Under the pieces are notes generated by a model. That model did no database searches. It had not been told where the DNA came from and saw nothing but the letters and a program-made list of their open reading frames with translations. A DNA stretch of 64,000 nt from an uncultured Kiritimatiellota bacterium. GTDB taxonomy: Bacteria; Verrucomicrobiota; Kiritimatiellia; RFP12; UBA1067. The DNA is taken from positions 124,001-188,000 of the forward strand of contig CAKTYZ010000003.1 in NCBI GenBank assembly GCA_934635225.1. The letters are read 5' to 3'. The position numbers were made by a program, and so were the translations under genes. Numbering within the stretch: the stretch's first letter is position 1; each line of letters begins with the position of its first letter. Below are positions 34,580 to 44,168 of the stretch, one piece after another.

Positions 34580-37036
34580 TTAGGCGAACTTGATTGGCTC
34601 AACGTGCCAGATGTTCTTCGCATACTCCATCACCGCACGATCAGACGAAAACCGTCCCGAGCGTGCGATGTTGACGAGAGACATCTTGTTCCACTTCTTT
34701 GCGTCACGATACGTCTTGTCAACAAGATCCTGTGCGCGGCAGTAGTCCTTGAGGTCCGCCAAGAGCATGTAGTAGTCATTATAATCCAGCAGACTCCGCA
34801 GAATCGGCTCAAACAGGCCCGGATCCAAAAGCGAGAAGACATTTTCCTTGATCATGTCCAGCGCAAGCTTGATTTCGGGATCCTTCTTGTAGTAGTCGCG
34901 CGAGACATAGGTCGGACGCAATTTCGCGACGTCTTCGGTCCGAAGGCCGAAGAGGAACATGTTCGCATCGCCAACCTCCTGGTTGATCTCGACATTCGCG
35001 CCATCGTAAGTGCCGAGAGTCAACGCGCCGTTCATCATGAACTTCATGTTGCCCGTGCCCGACGCCTCCATGCCCGCAAGCGAGATCTGCTCGGAGACCT
35101 CCGACGCCGGCATGATCTTCTCCGCCAGCGAGACACGGTAGTCAGGAAGAAACGCGACCTGCAGACGGTCGCGCGTCCGCGGATTCGCGTTGACGACCCC
35201 CGCAATGCCATGGATGAGGCGGATGATGAGCTTCGCCATGAAGTAGCCTGGCGCAGCCTTGGCCGCGAAGATGAACTGGCGCGGCATCGGATCATAGGTC
35301 GGGTCGCCGAGAAGGCGGTTGTAGAAGACGATGATGTAAAGCGCCAGCAGAAGCTGCCGCTTGTACTCGTGCAGACGCTTGACCTGAACGTCAAAGATCG
35401 CATCGGGATTCAGCGGAATGTCGAGGTTCTTCTTCGTCCACGCGGCCAGCTGTCCCTTGTTGGACTTCTTGATCTTCGCAAGCGCGTCAAGGAAGTTCGC
35501 GTCATTCGCAAACTTCTCGATTTCCCTGAGTTCGTCAAGGTGCGTGATCCAGCGGTCGCCAATTGTCTCGGAGATGAGCTGCGAGAGCATCGGATTCGCC
35601 TTGAGAAGCCAACGGCGCGGCGTGATGCCGTTCGTCACGTTGTGGAACTTCTCGGGCCAGATCTCGTAGAAATCCTTGAACAGGCTCTCCTTCAGAATCT
35701 TCGAGTGCAACTCGGCAACGCCATTGACGGACGAAGTGCCGACAAGGCAGAGGTTCGCCATGCGGACGTAGCGCGAGCCGCTTTCGTCGATGAGGGACAT
35801 GCGCTGGAGCTTCGGGATGTCGCCCGGATAAAGCGCACTCACCTGCTGGAGAAAGCGGCCGTTGATTTCGTAGATGATCTGCAGGTGCCGCGGCAAGAGG
35901 CGTTCCATCATCGGCACGGCCCACTTCTCCAGAGCTTCCTGAAGAATCGTGTGATTCGTGTAGCCCGTCGAACGGCGCGTCAGATCCCATGCCTTGTCCC
36001 AGTCAAGCCCCTCAAGGTCAATGAGAATGCGCATCAACTCGGGAATGACGAGCGTCGGATGCGTGTCGTTGAGGTGGATGAACACCTTGTCGGGAAGCGC
36101 ATCCCACGTCTCGTTGTGACGGCGGTAGCGGCGCAGGATGTCCTGCAGCGAGCAACAGACGAAGAAATACTCCTGACGAAGGCGAAGCTCCTTTCCGGCA
36201 AGCGTGTTGTCGTTCGGATAAAGGACCTTCGTCAAGTTCTCGGCCAGCACCTTCGTCTCGACGGCCTTGACGTAATCGCCCTTGTTGAAGTTCTCAAGCG
36301 CGAAATCGTCCACAGCCCTTGCGGACCAAAGCCGGAGGGAGTTCACCGCATTGCAGTAGCCGACGACAGGCAGGTCATACGGAACGCCTTGCACCGTCTC
36401 GCTCGGCACCCAATGCCAAGTCTGGCGGCCCTCGTCATTGCGACATTCGACATGCCCGCCGAAATGGACATGTTGCGAATACTCGGGACGCGCCATTTCC
36501 CACGGATAGCCGTCCTTCAACCAGTGGTCCGGCTCCTCGACCTGACAGCCGTTGACGATGCGCTGACGGAAGATGCCATAGTCGTAACGAAGTCCGTAGC
36601 CCATGCCCGCAAGGTCCAGCGTCGACATCGAATCGAGGTAACACGCCGCAAGACGCCCGAGGCCGCCATTGCCAAGGCCCGCATCCGTTTCATAGTCACG
36701 CAAGTCGTTCCAGTTGATGCCAAAGTCCTTCAGCGCGTCGCGGCACAGCTGGTCGGCCTTGAGGTTGATGACATTATTGCCCAGAAGTCGCCCAATCAGG
36801 AACTCCAGCGACATGTAGTAGACGCGCTTCGTGTTCTGACGACCGTATTCCTCCTGCGTCGAGATCCAACGCTCCACGATACGGTCGCGGACGGCCGTCG
36901 CAAACGCGGTATAGCGGTCATGCGGCGTGGTGCGCGTATCGCCCTTCGCCAAGGTATAGCGCAAATGCCAGCAATAGTCTTCCTTCAGTCCTTCGACTGA
37001 CATCTCGACCCGACGGTCTTTCTTCTTCGTTGCCAT
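34580..37036 (-). CDS. glgP: glycogen/maltodextrin phosphorylase (GT35)
   Basis: 818 aa. N-terminal TRTTPHDRYTAFATAVRDR, RVYYMSLEFLIGRLLGNNV, ETDAGLGNGGLGRLAACYLDS; C-terminal VFIHLNDTHPTLVIPELMR, VQVKRLHEYKRQLL and the pyridoxal-phosphate site EASGTGNMKFMMNGALTLGT with its Lys. It releases glucose-1-phosphate from alpha-1,4-glucans in the cytoplasm. It has its own promoter (TGGTATAAT, 37085-37093) and, unlike several neighbours, a ~48-nt leader with an AAAGAGA site. Confidence 0.95.
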   Translation of the reverse strand: MATKKKDRRVEMSVEGLKEDYCWHLRYTLAKGDTRTTPHDRYTAFATAVRDRIVERWISTQEEYGRQNTKRVYYMSLEFLIGRLLGNNVINLKADQLCRDALKDFGINWNDLRDYETDAGLGNGGLGRLAACYLDSMSTLDLAGMGYGLRYDYGIFRQRIVNGCQVEEPDHWLKDGYPWEMARPEYSQHVHFGGHVECRNDEGRQTWHWVPSETVQGVPYDLPVVGYCNAVNSLRLWSARAVDDFALENFNKGDYVKAVETKVLAENLTKVLYPNDNTLAGKELRLRQEYFFVCCSLQDILRRYRRHNETWDALPDKVFIHLNDTHPTLVIPELMRILIDLEGLDWDKAWDLTRRSTGYTNHTILQEALEKWAVPMMERLLPRHLQIIYEINGRFLQQVSALYPGDIPKLQRMSLIDESGSRYVRMANLCLVGTSSVNGVAELHSKILKESLFKDFYEIWPEKFHNVTNGITPRRWLLKANPMLSQLISETIGDRWITHLDELREIEKFANDANFLDALAKIKKSNKGQLAAWTKKNLDIPLNPDAIFDVQVKRLHEYKRQLLLALYIIVFYNRLLGDPTYDPMPRQFIFAAKAAPGYFMAKLIIRLIHGIAGVVNANPRTRDRLQVAFLPDYRVSLAEKIMPASEVSEQISLAGMEASGTGNMKFMMNGALTLGTYDGANVEINQEVGDANMFLFGLRTEDVAKLRPTYVSRDYYKKDPEIKLALDMIKENVFSLLDPGLFEPILRSLLDYNDYYMLLADLKDYCRAQDLVDKTYRDAKKWNKMSLVNIARSGRFSSDRAVMEYAKNIWHVEPIKFA

Positions 37037-37084
37037 GTTCTCTTTCTTTCAGCAAAAAGTGCTTATCTTCTCCAATGGGCTTAT

Positions 37085-37093
37085 ATTATACCA
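37085..37093 (-). promoter_or_regulatory. extended -10 (TGGTATAAT) of glgP
   Basis: TATAAT at 37090-37085 with a normal leader of about 42-48 nt before ATG 37036. Confidence 0.6.
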
Positions 37094-37227
37094 TATTTGC
37101 GGGCGCACCCACATCGTTGTCCGCACAAGAGGACCCGCCGTCAGCTCGACGCGATTGACTCCGTGAGTCCATGGGACGGACGGACAAAACACGCCGCAGG
37201 CCTCCGATGTCTCTCGAATCCCGGAGA

Positions 37228-38130
37228 TTAGAACTTGAACATCTTCTTGAGGGCGTCGGCCGTCTTCTTCACGTCATCGCCGACCTTCTTCATCCCTTCG
37301 TTCATCTTCTTCACGCCCTCATTCAGATTCTGTGCGCCCTGATTCACCGAATCGGCGGCGGACTGAAGGGTCTCTGAGGTCGCCTTGCCCGCGTTTTGAA
37401 GCGAAGACCCGATTTGCCCGGCCGCCGTGTTGACAAGCCCGCCAAGCGCAGCCGCACCATCCCCGACGGCCGTCGCGCTCTTGAGAATCGCGTCCCAGAC
37501 CTGAAGGAGAACCTCCGCCAGCGTCGCGCCTCCGGAGTTCTTGCCGATATCGGTCAACGTCAACGTGACCGGAATGGGGATTGTCAGCATCTGCAGTTTG
37601 ACGCGGACGCCCGAAACGGAGAGTCTGTCAATGACGACCTTCAGCTCTTCCGTCTCCGGCTCGGGCGTCACGTCCTTCTCCGACATCTTGCGCTGCTGTG
37701 CGGCATCATACTTCTCCTTGCCGCCCGCAACATTCATCTGAATCTGCGTCAGGTTGTCAACGTTGTTCTCGCCACCGTAGAGATAAGAGACAAAACAGTC
37801 CTTCAGCGTGACTTCATGGACATGGATGCAATCCGACAACACGCTCATTCCGTCCAGAACGACGACCAGACTTCCGAGACTCAGGGCGATCGGTTCGGAA
37901 TAGCCCGTCGGATTGCCGACTTTCAGGTTCCCCAGCTCCAGACGTCCCGAATACGGATTGAGCGCAAGGTGTCCAAGGTTGAACTCGGTTTGCGTAATCC
38001 GAGAAGCCGCCGCGTTCGCAATCGGACGGACGACAGGCCCGACCCAAAGCGGAATCGTCGCGACAAGAAGAACAGCCAAGACCACAAGTCCCAGCAACGA
38101 CCAGAGAATGACTTTGAATGCCTTTTTCAT
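37228..38130 (-). CDS. AsmA/DUF748-like inner-membrane-anchored protein
   Basis: 300 aa from ATG 38130 (GGAGAC upstream). One N-terminal transmembrane helix (VILWSLLGLVVLAVLLVATI) precedes an AsmA-type start of a beta-taco: SRITQTEFNLGHLALNPYSG, LELGNLKVGNPTGYSEP. It ends with an amphipathic, coiled-coil-like helix (NQGAQNLNEGVKKMNEGMKK). AsmA relatives take part in envelope lipid or outer-membrane homeostasis. This one is short. Follows the LolA-like gene with a 4-bp overlap. Confidence 0.65.
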   Translation of the reverse strand: MKKAFKVILWSLLGLVVLAVLLVATIPLWVGPVVRPIANAAASRITQTEFNLGHLALNPYSGRLELGNLKVGNPTGYSEPIALSLGSLVVVLDGMSVLSDCIHVHEVTLKDCFVSYLYGGENNVDNLTQIQMNVAGGKEKYDAAQQRKMSEKDVTPEPETEELKVVIDRLSVSGVRVKLQMLTIPIPVTLTLTDIGKNSGGATLAEVLLQVWDAILKSATAVGDGAAALGGLVNTAAGQIGSSLQNAGKATSETLQSAADSVNQGAQNLNEGVKKMNEGMKKVGDDVKKTADALKKMFKF

Positions 38131-38708
38131 TTGAGTGTCTCCACTGTGATTTTCGTACGATGGCCGGACCCTTCGGTCTCGACCTCCAAAACGTTGGCCA
38201 TCCAGCGATCGCCGAACTTCTTCAGGCGGGCCCCCCAAAGACGACGCACGCGGCGTTCGCCCTCGAACTCTTCCGCCTGCATCAACGCACCGGTTTTGCG
38301 GTCGATCCACACGCGAACGGTCCGCGCCCCCTTGCGCAAGACGACGACCGCGCAGACCTGCCCGTGGACCGTCTCCCCTTCGCGTTCCGCATCGTAGGAG
38401 ACGTCATCCCACCAAAGGTAGTCCAGCGACAGGTCGCTCCATGTGACGTCCGTCCCGCAAATGCCGTCCTTTGCGCGCACGGCATCCACCGGCTGCGCAA
38501 AGGGCTGACCGTCGACGGTCAGCGCGGTTTTCCCCGACGCGCGCGTGAGAACATAGTCATGTTCGGCCTTGACGATGCCTCGTCGGTTGCGGAGGACAAT
38601 CCGCCCCGTGAGCTCGACATTCGCCGGAATCATCGCCCGGCAGGTCGCCACGAGCTCATGCGGCGTCGCATTGGTTGCAATCAAGGCACTGGCGAGAAGC
38701 GCGAACAT
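38127..38708 (-). CDS. outer-membrane lipoprotein-sorting protein (LolA-like fold)
   Basis: 193 aa from ATG 38708 (GGGGAGA upstream). Short signal peptide MFALLASALIATNA. Internal features GIVKAEHDYVLTRASGK, WSDLSLDYLWWDDVSY, RTVRVWIDRKTGALMQAEEF and a C-terminal strand pair match the outer membrane lipoprotein-sorting protein superfamily (DUF4292/LolA-LolB-like half barrel). Transcribed after aconitase (16 bp gap) and before the AsmA-like gene. Precise role unknown. Confidence 0.65.
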   Translation of the reverse strand: MFALLASALIATNATPHELVATCRAMIPANVELTGRIVLRNRRGIVKAEHDYVLTRASGKTALTVDGQPFAQPVDAVRAKDGICGTDVTWSDLSLDYLWWDDVSYDAEREGETVHGQVCAVVVLRKGARTVRVWIDRKTGALMQAEEFEGERRVRRLWGARLKKFGDRWMANVLEVETEGSGHRTKITVETLK

Positions 38709-38724
38709 TTCGTCTCCCCTTGTC

Positions 38725-40653
38725 TCACAGGCTCGCAAGAAGTCCGCCGCACAGGACAAGATGCCTTTCACGGTCGGAAAGCGCCGTCTTCACCTGGAAG
38801 GCCCCTTTCGGGCTCTTCACCTTCAGGACGCCGTCCCCTTCAATTGCCGCGCGGATACCTCTCAGTTCCAGCCTGTCGCCCGCCGCAAGCTTGCCGTAAT
38901 CCGCCGGATTGACGAACGTGAACGGCACGATGCCGAAATTGATGAGGTTCGCGCGGTGAATGCGCTCAATGGACTTCGCGATCACCGCTTTCACCCCGAG
39001 ATACATCGGGCAGAGCGCCGCGTGTTCGCGCGAGGACCCCTGGCCGTAGCTCTCGCCCGCAACAATGACATTGGCGAGCCCCGCCGCCTTGTTCGCAAGG
39101 CAATTGTCATGGAACTTCGGATCGCACGGCTCGAAGACGAACTTCGCATACTGCGGGATGTTCGAGCGATACTTCAGGCGCGCGCCCGCCGGCATGATGT
39201 GGTCTGTGGTGATCTTGTCGCCGACCTTGATCGCCGCAACGCCCGCAAGGTCCTTCGCCAGGGGCACGCCTTTCGGCACAGGCGCGATGTTCGGGCCGCG
39301 CACGATCGCCGCGCCCTTCACGCCCCTGCCCGCCGTCGCGCGATAAAGAAACATCGCGTCGTCAATCGGGAACCTCTTCGGCGCGGGGACCGCCGCGACG
39401 GGCTTCTTCGTCGGCAGCTCGACCTTGCCAGTCAACGCCGAGGCCGCCGCCGTCTCCGGCGAGACGAGGTAGACCTGCGCCGACTTCGTGCCGCTTCGCC
39501 CCTCGAAGTTGCGGTTGTTCGTGCGCAACGACACCGCGCCCGTACGCGGCGACATGTGCGCGCCGATGCAGAACCCACAGGCGTTCTCCAGCATGCGGCA
39601 GCCCGCCGCGTGAAGAATCGCAAGCGAGCCGTCCTTCGCAAGCATGTTGACGACCTGACGCGAACCGCAGGCAATGCCGACCTCGACATCGTCCGCGACA
39701 TGCTTTCCCTTCAAGTAGAGCGCAACCGTGCGGATGTCGCGGTACGAGCTGTTCGTGCAGCTGCCAATCAGGATCTGGTTGACCTTCTTGCCTCTCATCG
39801 ACTTCACGGTGACGACGTTGCCGGGCGAGTGCGGCGCGGCCGCAAGCGGCTCGACTTTCGCGAGGTCAATCTCAAAGGAATCGTCATATTCGCTTCCCGG
39901 ATCGGCGACGATCTTCACGAAGTCCTTGCCGCGCCCCTGTGCCACAAGGAACTGCCTGGTGACGGCGTCGGAGGGGAAGACCGACGTCGTCACCCCGAGC
40001 TCCGCGCCCATGTTCGTGATTGTCGCGCGGCTCGGCACGTCCAACGTCGCAACGCCCGGTCCGCAATACTCGAAAATCCAGCCGACGTTGCCTTTCGTGC
40101 CGTATTTCTTCAGGACCGTCAGAATGACGTCTTTCGCGCTCACGCCCTTGCGAAGCTTGTTCTTGAGGAAGATCGCGCGCACTTTCGGCGTCGGGATGTG
40201 AAACGCGCCACCCGCCATCGCGACCGCGATGTCGATGCCGCCCGCGCCAATCGCGATCTGTCCGACGCCACCACCCGTCGGCGTATGCGAGTCGGATCCG
40301 AGCAGCGTCGTCCCCGGCTTGCCGAAGCGCTCGAGATGGAGCTGATGGCAGATGCCGTTGCCACACTTCGAGTACACGACGCCGTACTTCTTCGCGATGG
40401 ACTGGAGAAAGTCGTGGTCGTCGGCATTCTCAAAGCCAATCTGAACCGTGTTGTGGTCAACATAGGAGACGGAAAGGTCGGTCTTCACGCGCGGCACATC
40501 CATCGACTCGAACTGGAGATAGGCCATTGTGCCCGTCGCGTCTTGCGTCAGGGTCTGGTCTATGCGGACGCCGATCTCGGCGTCCTTTGCAGGGTCTCCC
40601 TCGACGAGATGTGCTGTCAGGATCTTCTCAACGACATTTAAAGGCTTTTTCAT
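38725..40653 (-). CDS. aconitate hydratase (single-chain, ~640 aa aconitase type)
   Basis: 642 aa from ATG 40653. GSDSHTPTGGGVGQIAIGAGG, the cluster cysteines in IGSCTNSSYRD and ENACGFCIGAH, ILHAAGCRM; then the swivel domain with KITTDHIMPAG, ESYGQGSSREHAAL and IERIHRANLINFGIVPF. The 4Fe-4S enzyme isomerises citrate and isocitrate. Order and length fit the shorter bacterial/mitochondrial-like aconitase, not AcnB. TGGTATAAT lies 7 nt before ATG. Confidence 0.92.
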   Translation of the reverse strand: MKKPLNVVEKILTAHLVEGDPAKDAEIGVRIDQTLTQDATGTMAYLQFESMDVPRVKTDLSVSYVDHNTVQIGFENADDHDFLQSIAKKYGVVYSKCGNGICHQLHLERFGKPGTTLLGSDSHTPTGGGVGQIAIGAGGIDIAVAMAGGAFHIPTPKVRAIFLKNKLRKGVSAKDVILTVLKKYGTKGNVGWIFEYCGPGVATLDVPSRATITNMGAELGVTTSVFPSDAVTRQFLVAQGRGKDFVKIVADPGSEYDDSFEIDLAKVEPLAAAPHSPGNVVTVKSMRGKKVNQILIGSCTNSSYRDIRTVALYLKGKHVADDVEVGIACGSRQVVNMLAKDGSLAILHAAGCRMLENACGFCIGAHMSPRTGAVSLRTNNRNFEGRSGTKSAQVYLVSPETAAASALTGKVELPTKKPVAAVPAPKRFPIDDAMFLYRATAGRGVKGAAIVRGPNIAPVPKGVPLAKDLAGVAAIKVGDKITTDHIMPAGARLKYRSNIPQYAKFVFEPCDPKFHDNCLANKAAGLANVIVAGESYGQGSSREHAALCPMYLGVKAVIAKSIERIHRANLINFGIVPFTFVNPADYGKLAAGDRLELRGIRAAIEGDGVLKVKSPKGAFQVKTALSDRERHLVLCGGLLASL

Positions 40654-40660
40654 GCGGCAT

Positions 40661-40669
40661 ATTATACCA
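40661..40669 (-). promoter_or_regulatory. extended -10 (TGGTATAAT) of aconitase gene, leaderless geometry
   Basis: TATAAT at 40666-40661, exactly 7 nt before ATG 40653; repeat copy B ends 33 bp further upstream. Confidence 0.65.
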
Positions 40670-40701
40670 AATGTTGTCGCCGCACGCATCGACCTTTTCG
40701 T

Positions 40702-40885
40702 CCGCAAATGGTAATATCTAACGGGTCAGCAAAGGAGAGAGGAAGGCCATGGGGATCGACAAGGAGAGAAAACGAAGAACGCCACCCCATCGATGCCGGG
40801 GACGACCCGGAACGGATGCGTCAACCGATGCGGATGGAAGAGGCGTCTCCATGCGGATGGAAGAGCCGCCTCCATGCGGATGGAC
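40702..40885 (-). repeat. dispersed intergenic repeat, copy B
   Basis: Matches copy A at 31143-31350: same head, CACCCCAT-GATGCCGGGGACG centre and 23-bp units starting ATGCGGATGG (three, with GAAGAG replacing GTGAG). It fills most of the gap between aconitase and the lipoprotein gene. Same orientation relative to the downstream promoter as copy A. Confidence 0.75.
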
Positions 40886-40965
40886 TGCAAGACGGGCGAA
40901 ACGACGAGAAGCCGTCCCTCGGCAAGCGGTCATGCCGCGCCGCAATCCGCCCGGTGACACAATGA

Positions 40966-41427
40966 TCACTTCTCCTCGCCCAACGGATTCTTCCACTCCT
41001 GAAGTAGCTTCCCATAAAGGGGAGCCATTTTCGCCTGAGTTCCCTGCCATTTCCACAACGACAACGACATACTGCCTCCTCGGTGGTGATAATGGCCTCG
41101 CCCCAGCAAGAGGTTATTCTTCACAACACGGACATTGGCATCGGAAAGGTAAGTGGTGAAGTCCCACGACTGCCGGGCATCATATGTCACGACATATTCG
41201 CCCTCTTTGGCAACATGACTCGCATTCGCAATCATGACGGGAATGCCGCGCACACCAAACTCATCCTCCATTACATTAAGGAAATCAGGCACGATTACCT
41301 TGGGATTTAGCACAACCGTAACGGATTTCATTTCAGGATCGTACTTTAGCGGACGAACGTCATAACTCTGGCATCCAACTGCTGATAAACAAAGAAACGC
41401 CATTCCGACCAATCTTCTCACCTTCAT
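40966..41427 (-). CDS. small lipoprotein (resembles Sbal_3080-type lipoproteins)
   Basis: 153 aa from ATG 41427. Lipoprotein signal MKVRRLVGMAFLCLSAVGCQS with lipobox SAVGC. Then KSVTVVLNPKVIVPDFLNVM, EGEYVVTYDARQSWDFTTYL and NNLLLGRGHYHHRGG. The layout recalls small Sbal_3080 family lipoproteins (from memory, moderate). The ATG lies 3 nt after the 3' end of a group II intron remnant. The longer frame upstream to 41688 is translated intron sequence and is not part of the gene. Function unknown. Confidence 0.7.
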   Translation of the reverse strand: MKVRRLVGMAFLCLSAVGCQSYDVRPLKYDPEMKSVTVVLNPKVIVPDFLNVMEDEFGVRGIPVMIANASHVAKEGEYVVTYDARQSWDFTTYLSDANVRVVKNNLLLGRGHYHHRGGSMSLSLWKWQGTQAKMAPLYGKLLQEWKNPLGEEK

Positions 41428-41430
41428 AAT

Positions 41431-41540
41431 GTAGAGCAGCGCCCCACGCCTCGGCGTTGCCGCCGGTGCGACTTCCCCCTCGTCAAACCGCACGTGCGGA
41501 TTTCCCGCATACGGCTTTCCGTCAAGCGCTTTTCCCGTTG
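41431..41540 (-). mobile_element. group II intron 3' remnant (domains V and VI)
   Basis: On the minus strand, 41516-41483 reads AGCCGTATGCGGGAAATCCG then CACGTGCGGTT: a ~34-nt domain V hairpin with the AGC triad and GAAA loop. A domain VI-like segment follows and ends GCTCTAC at 41431. No reverse transcriptase and no recognisable domain I lie upstream; 41541-41780 shows nothing else I can name. Confidence 0.75.
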
Positions 41541-41780
41541 CCATGGATTCTTCCCTTTCCTTGATTGTCAAGCGCATATCATACGCATTTTTCCCTGCGG
41601 ATCTCCTTCTTTGAAGAAGATGCGCCTTGCTGACTGTCTCCTGAAGGCTTAGCACGGCCCGATGCGGACGCCCAACAAGGCGCATCAAGACGCATCAAAG
41701 ATACTCCTTGCATCCTGTTCCGCATCCTTGTCAAGTGCTAATTTTCAGAGGACGGATTTCATGTTATTATTTAAGCCTAA

Positions 41781-41824
41781 CTGTCGCAGTTGAGGTCGCC
41801 CAAAGGCGGCTTCAACTGCGACAG
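41781..41824 (-). terminator. 20-bp hairpin downstream of the GntR/LacI regulator gene
   Basis: CTGTCGCAGTTGARGYCGCC arms with a 4-nt loop, two positions being G-U compatible. Read on the minus strand it lies 26 bp beyond the TAG at 41850, followed by TTAGGCTTAAATAATAA. The reading frame extended past the frameshift would run through it, which supports the earlier stop. Confidence 0.65.
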
Positions 41825-41849
41825 GTAGGATAAAAGAAGGACGCCCCCG

Positions 41850-42925
41850 CTACTTCGTCGATCGGCGGACGACGAGCGGGGTGTCAGGAGGCATTCGCGT
41901 GGCGGCAGGAGCGGATGCTCGATGCGCTCGAGCAGGAGGTTGAACGCCATGCGCGCGATGTCCTCGCACGGCTGGTGCACCGTCGTCAACTCAGGCTCGA
42001 CGAGCGCGGCGTGCTGCACGTCGTCAAAGCCGGCGACCTGCACATCATCCGGCACACGCCGCCCCAGTCTGCGCAACGCGACGAGAAGCCGCGCCGCGTA
42101 CGTGTCGTTGCCGCAGATCACGGCGTCCGGAGCCATGCTTCCCGAAAACGCGCGGCGCACCGCCTCAGGCGACGTGACATCAAGCTGCAGCTCGACGTCC
42201 GCACCGCCCGGCAGGACACTGCGGACGCCGGCAACGCGGTTGCGGATACTGTTCGCGCAGTTGCGCCAAGTTGCAATGCGGATACGCTTCGCGCCCGTAG
42301 CGACGAGGTGCATCGCGAGCCGGCGACCGGCCTCGAAGTTATTGATGCCCACGACATCGTAGCGACTGCGGCGCGGCGACGCGACGAAATCCCAATCCAG
42401 CAACACGCACGGGATCCGCGCCTGGTCGAAGACGGACACGATCTCCTGGTTGATGCGCTCCATGTCCGTCAGGAACTCCAGCGGCTTGTAGATGACGCCG
42501 CCGACCGGCATCTCGACGAACTTCCGCGCGAGGTCGCGCGCGAGGCGCTCCTGCTCGGCGAGGTCTTCGGACGACGCATCGCCGAAGATCAGCGTACGTC
42601 CAGCATTCTGCGCGAGACGAGAAAGCTCGCGGCTGATGGGCGGGAATATCTCGCCACAGAGCATGTCGGGCAGGAGAAGGCCGATCGGGGCGGCGAGCGC
42701 CTTCGCCCGGCGCGTCAGATACGTGCCGCTGCCCTTCTGCTGCATGAGCATCCCCTTGCCCCTCAACTCGCGCAGGACAAGGCTAATCGTTGGGCGCGAC
42801 ACGCCAAAACGTCTTGCGAGCGTACGCTCGCTCGGAAAGGGGCTCCCGTCCGCGTAACGCCCTTCCCTGATGCGTTCGCAGAGCGCCGCGAAGATCGTCT
42901 CGCGCTTCGAGGCGGCCTTGTTCAC
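41850..42925 (-). CDS. GntR-HTH / LacI-type sugar-binding transcriptional regulator (C-terminal frameshift)
   Basis: About 358 aa from GTG 42925. N-terminal GntR winged helix (GSPFPSERTLARRFGVSRPT). Then a periplasmic-binding-protein-like effector domain (IGLLLPDMLCGEIFPPISRE, DAVICGNDTYAARLLVALRR, VQVAGFDDVQHAALVEPELT), as in AraR. Near 41881 a CCCC run shifts the frame. Without one C the end reads TPLVVRRSTK and stops at 41850, the normal LacI-type ending; with it the frame continues to 41777 through a terminator hairpin. It overlaps the sugar porter gene (GTGA) and presumably controls the GH32 operon. Confidence 0.8.
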
Positions 42926-44168
42926 GTCAGTGCCCTGCCTTTCGTTTCCGGCACGAAGAAAAGCGCCCAGACGAAGTGGAAGACCATCATCACGCCGAAG
43001 AAGGCGAAGATCGCCGCGGGCGAGACCGCCGCGACCGCCACCGGGAAGCCGAGCGCCACGAGCGCCGCGAAGAGCCAGTGCGTGAAGCTCCCGAGGGCCT
43101 GCCCCTGCGCGCGGAACCGCTGCGGAAAGACCTCCGCAATCAGGACCCAGATGACCGTGCCCTGCCCCACCGCGTGCGACGCGAGGAAGAGAAACACCAT
43201 CGCGGCGGACGGAACGCCCCAGCCGAGGCGGAAGAAGAGGCTCGCCGCAAAGAGCGAGACGACATACCCCGCGCCGCCGAGGAGGAGAAGCCGCCGGCGG
43301 CCGAGGCGGTCGATGAGTCCCACGCCCGCGAACGTCGCGGCGAAGTTGAGGAGGCCGAGGCCGAACGTCGCGAGGAACTGCGCGTCGCGCGCAAAGCCGG
43401 CGAGGCTGAAGATGCGCGGCGCGAAGTAGTTCACCGCGTTGCAGCCCGAAAGCTGGTTGAAGAACGCGACGAAGAAAGCCAGCAGGATCGGCCGCGCGTT
43501 CGCCCGGCTCCAGAACGCGGCCCCGTCGGGGGCGTCCGCCGTGTCGCGCGCAGCCCGCTCCTCCCGCATCGCTTTAGCCAGCGCGGCGACTCCACGAGGA
43601 ACAGGCAGAGCAGCGTGAAGGCCAGCGCGGGAAAGGCCTCGACCCCCAGCATCCAGCGCCAGGCGTTCGGCCCGACGTCCTTCAGGAGGAGGTTCGACGC
43701 CAGGGAGGCGACCACGCCGAGGACGATGTTGAACTGGAAGAGCGCCGTCATCCGGCCGCGCGACGCATCGGGGGCGATCTCGGCGATGTAGACCGGCGCC
43801 GCGATCGTCGAGACGCCCACGCCGAGGCCGCCGACGAAGCGCGCGGCGATCATCGTCCACGGCCCTGCGGCAAGGGCGCTCCACACCGCCGAGACGAGGA
43901 AGAGGCCGCCGACGGCGACGAGCGTGCGCTTCCGCCCCCAGCGGTCGCTCACCCACCCGCCGCCGAGCGAGCCGAGGACTGTCCCCCACAGCGCGGAGCT
44001 GACGACCCAGCCATGGACTGTCCCCGAAAGACGCCACAGGGCCTGGATGTCCTGCTCCGCGCCGTTGATGACGATCGTGTCGAAGCCGAAGAGGAAGCCG
44101 CCCAGCGCCGCCGTGACGGCCAGGAACCACGTCCGCGCTGGGGAGAGCCCGCCTGCCGCGCCGTTCAC
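42922..44168 (-). pseudogene. MFS sugar porter (sugar:H+ symporter), frameshifted in the central loop
   Basis: The start (GTG 44168, FLAVTAALGGFLFGFDTIVI) and first six helices with DRWGRKRT are in one frame up to LFLVESPRWL. The second half (FFVAFFNQLSGCNAVNYFAP, GLIDRLGRRRLLLLGGAGYV, VIWVLIAEVFPQRFRAQGQA, FVPETKG) is in another frame. The change falls near 43570-43600 in the cytoplasmic loop, where some residues also seem missing. The sugar-porter signatures PESPRWL, RxGRR and PETKG are all there. It sits between GH32 and the regulator with 4-bp overlaps, so it should import the released hexoses or sucrose. Confidence 0.82.

Noticed and set aside
40966..41688. Long form of the lipoprotein gene with N-terminal text GKPYAGNPHVRFDEGEVAPA
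   Set aside because: That text is translated group II intron domain V/VI; the real signal peptide begins at 41427.
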